From Winogradskyella sp. (lineage in GTDB: Bacteria; Bacteroidota; Bacteroidia; Flavobacteriales; Flavobacteriaceae): DNA of 64,000 nt. The stretch spans positions 1 to 64,000 of the forward strand of contig NZ_JANQIM010000041.1 of assembly GCF_028282165.1 (NCBI RefSeq), in the 5' to 3' direction. A program made the translations under genes and the position numbers. Each line of letters opens with the position of its first letter. The first letter of the stretch is position 1. Positions 62,398 through 64,000 of this stretch are shown in pieces. The notes beneath the pieces were generated by a model that was given only the letters and a program-made list of their open reading frames with translations, was not told where the DNA came from and made no database searches.

Positions 62398-62871
62398 ATG
62401 AAGTATGCAAGACTAACGAAAGAACAGTTTGAAGAATTGCACCAAGAGTTCATTAGCTTTTTGGCGACGCAATCTATTACAGCTGATGAATGGGAAAACA
62501 TCAAACAGAACAAGCCCGAAGCTGCAGAGCAAGAACTCGATGTGTTTAGTGACTTGGTATGGTACGGTGTGCTTAATAAAGTTGAATATTTAGAGCATAT
62601 TTCACCTAACCAAATTCACCTTTTTAAATGTAGGGCTAAGGATATGCACCTTATTGCACTTAAACTAAAAGACAACAAGGCTGATTTTACGACCAGAGAA
62701 GGCTTTCAATGGTTAAGGGATAATTTGCTATCTGATGACATTGAGTTTTATAATGCCAAAAAAGACTATTCAAATGATAAACTCCAGGATATTTTTAAAA
62801 TTGTTCAACAAGGCGCTAATATCACCAAAGGCGAATTATTTCAATATTTTGAGAAGCTGATAGGGCAGTAA
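62398..62871 (+). CDS. Conserved flavobacterial protein (DUF6495-like), function unknown
   Basis: A 157-residue soluble, helical, acidic protein: YARLTKEQFEELHQEFISFLATQSI by position 3-27 (landmark FEELHQEFI) and YLEHISPNQIHLFKCRAKDMHLI. I believe this matches the DUF6495 family of Flavobacteriia, but have no search to confirm it. No catalytic motif is seen. It is 8 bp after the glycerophosphodiesterase gene, probably cotranscribed. Confidence 0.78.
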   Translation: MKYARLTKEQFEELHQEFISFLATQSITADEWENIKQNKPEAAEQELDVFSDLVWYGVLNKVEYLEHISPNQIHLFKCRAKDMHLIALKLKDNKADFTTREGFQWLRDNLLSDDIEFYNAKKDYSNDKLQDIFKIVQQGANITKGELFQYFEKLIGQ

Positions 62872-64000
62872 TTACTCGTACCTCAAAGACTCAATAGGAT
62901 CTAATCGCGCTGCCTTTGTTGCAGGATACAATCCAGAAATAATAGCCACAATAAAAGCAATAGACGTTGCCCAAATCATGGCAACCCAAGGTGTGGAAAA
63001 TTCGAGTTCAAACCCAGCAGCAACGCCCCAACCTATTAAAATACCTAACGAAATACCTAAGATGCCACCAAGTTGTCCAATGATGATGGTTTCCATAAAA
63101 AATTGAAAAGCAATAGTTCTGCGCTTAGCACCTAATGCTTTACGGACTCCGATCTCCCGTGTGCGTTCGCTAACCGAAACCAGCATAATGTTCATTAGTG
63201 CAATTGTAGAACCAAATATGGTAATAATACTAATAATCCATGCGGCAATATATAGCGTACTCGTATTTTCTGCCACACGATTGATTAAATCTTCACTACG
63301 TTCTATCCCAAAGTTATTTTCTTCAACAGGATTTAGCCCTCGGACATTTCTAAACGTAAGAATAGCATCATCTTGAGCACCTTCTAACATATCATTCTTA
63401 TCCACTTTAACGCTGAGCGTATAGTCAATATTCGGATTAGTGAAAATTGAACGTGCTTTTTGTATGGGCATTACAACCGTTAGATCTTGATTATTACCAA
63501 ACGTAGAGCCTTTTTCCTTAATAACACCAACAACTTTAAACTTTGAACCTCTAACACTAATCGTCTTATCTACAGGATTTTCATCAGGGAACAAGGCTTT
63601 TTGTAAATCACTACCGATGACACAAACAGCATTGTTATTCTCAACGTCAGCAAAGTTTAAGGAACGCCCATTTTCTATTTCCAGACCGGAGTTTTCAATG
63701 TAATGTTCGTTAGAACCTATAATAGCAACTTCTGGGTCGGTTTTTTTATTTTCAAATTTTACTTCGGAAGCCACGGAACCATAAAAAGATACGGCAACCT
63801 GAGTAAAGGGAAAATCATATTTATCAATAAAATCCTTAACGTTTCTATAGCTAATGACCGGATTCACTTTTTGACGCTCTCTACTACTTTGGCGTTGTGC
63901 TCTAAATTCATAGCGTTGAAAATTAAACGTATTGGCACCCATTGACGAGAAATTACTCGAAATGGTATTTTCTAAAGCCGAAACACCACTTAAAATGCCA
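62872..64000 (-). CDS. ABC transporter permease, MacB/FtsX family, 5' end beyond window
   Basis: The frame stays open past 63942 to the window edge (GILSGVSALENTISSNF upstream of the first visible ATG), so the true start lies outside. Seen: a MacB-type periplasmic domain (AVCVIGSDLQKALFPDENPVDKTI; KFKVVGVIKEKGSTFG) and an FtsX core with three remaining transmembrane segments and LMNIMLVSVSERTREIGVRKALGAKRR by position (landmark RTREIGVRKALGA). Such permeases export lipoproteins, peptides or act in envelope stress. The ATPase partner is not in the window. Confidence 0.88.
   Translation of the reverse strand, partial: GILSGVSALENTISSNFSSMGANTFNFQRYEFRAQRQSSRERQKVNPVISYRNVKDFIDKYDFPFTQVAVSFYGSVASEVKFENKKTDPEVAIIGSNEHYIENSGLEIENGRSLNFADVENNNAVCVIGSDLQKALFPDENPVDKTISVRGSKFKVVGVIKEKGSTFGNNQDLTVVMPIQKARSIFTNPNIDYTLSVKVDKNDMLEGAQDDAILTFRNVRGLNPVEENNFGIERSEDLINRVAENTSTLYIAAWIISIITIFGSTIALMNIMLVSVSERTREIGVRKALGAKRRTIAFQFFMETIIIGQLGGILGISLGILIGWGVAAGFELEFSTPWVAMIWATSIAFIVAIISGLYPATKAARLDPIESLRYE

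Overview
The window comes from a marine-type member of the Flavobacteriaceae (phylum Bacteroidota). The evidence is low G+C, promoters of the TTG ... TAnnTTTG type, several proteins with type IX secretion (T9SS) C-terminal sorting domains, lipoproteins of the C-S/N-D-D-D type, and typical flavobacterial gene forms such as a 950-residue CarB, TPR-linked histidine kinases, LytTR regulators and DUF4252 proteins. I see no rRNA, tRNA, CRISPR array, prophage or transposase. It reads as an ordinary chromosomal core segment with accessory surface and signalling genes.

Layout. 1-6.6 kb: a TPR protein cut by the window edge, rpmH and carB, a T9SS-secreted protein, a thioesterase and rmuC. 6.6-14.8 kb: a vitamin B12 uptake locus. 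A BtuCDF-type ABC transporter runs leftward. To the right, a cobalamin riboswitch leads into a BtuB-like TonB receptor and two BtuG-like beta-propeller surface proteins, the second of which is a T9SS cargo with an extra domain. 14.8-19.4 kb: a LOV-like PAS protein, an S41 peptidase, and an ECF sigma / putative anti-sigma / two DUF4252 operon behind an ECF-type promoter. 19.4-26 kb: purB and neighbours, a c-type haem protein, a lipoprotein made of helix-hairpin-helix units, a glycosyltransferase and a saccharopine-dehydrogenase-like oxidoreductase. 26-36 kb: a purple-acid-phosphatase-like enzyme, a Sir2 deacylase, trmH, small SRPBCC and VOC proteins, a DEAD-box helicase with a long structured leader, and rdgB. 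36-44.7 kb: a GT39-like transferase, a clan GH-A glycosidase, a PhoD phosphatase, a DCC protein, hpf, rlmH, nadC and a BrkB-family protein. 44.7-50.3 kb: two TPR histidine kinase/regulator pairs flanking a 54-residue lipoprotein missing from simple ORF lists. 50.5-56.8 kb: a beta-helix and a repeat-rich T9SS protein, DUF2147, priA (apparently with an ATT start), and a lone LytTR regulator. 57-64 kb: rpsF-rpsR-rplI, an Oar-like TonB receptor, a glycerophosphodiesterase, a small conserved protein, and an FtsX/MacB-like permease cut by the window end.

The most coherent functional system is the B12 locus: capture at the surface, outer-membrane transport and inner-membrane ABC import, with the outer-membrane half under riboswitch control. 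The most unusual signals are the T9SS propeller fusion, a 113-bp inverted-repeat element ending on the first base of the priA start codon, a glycosyltransferase start codon inside a hairpin loop, and a family of palindromic intergenic repeats. Functions were assigned by reading protein sequences; no database search was run.
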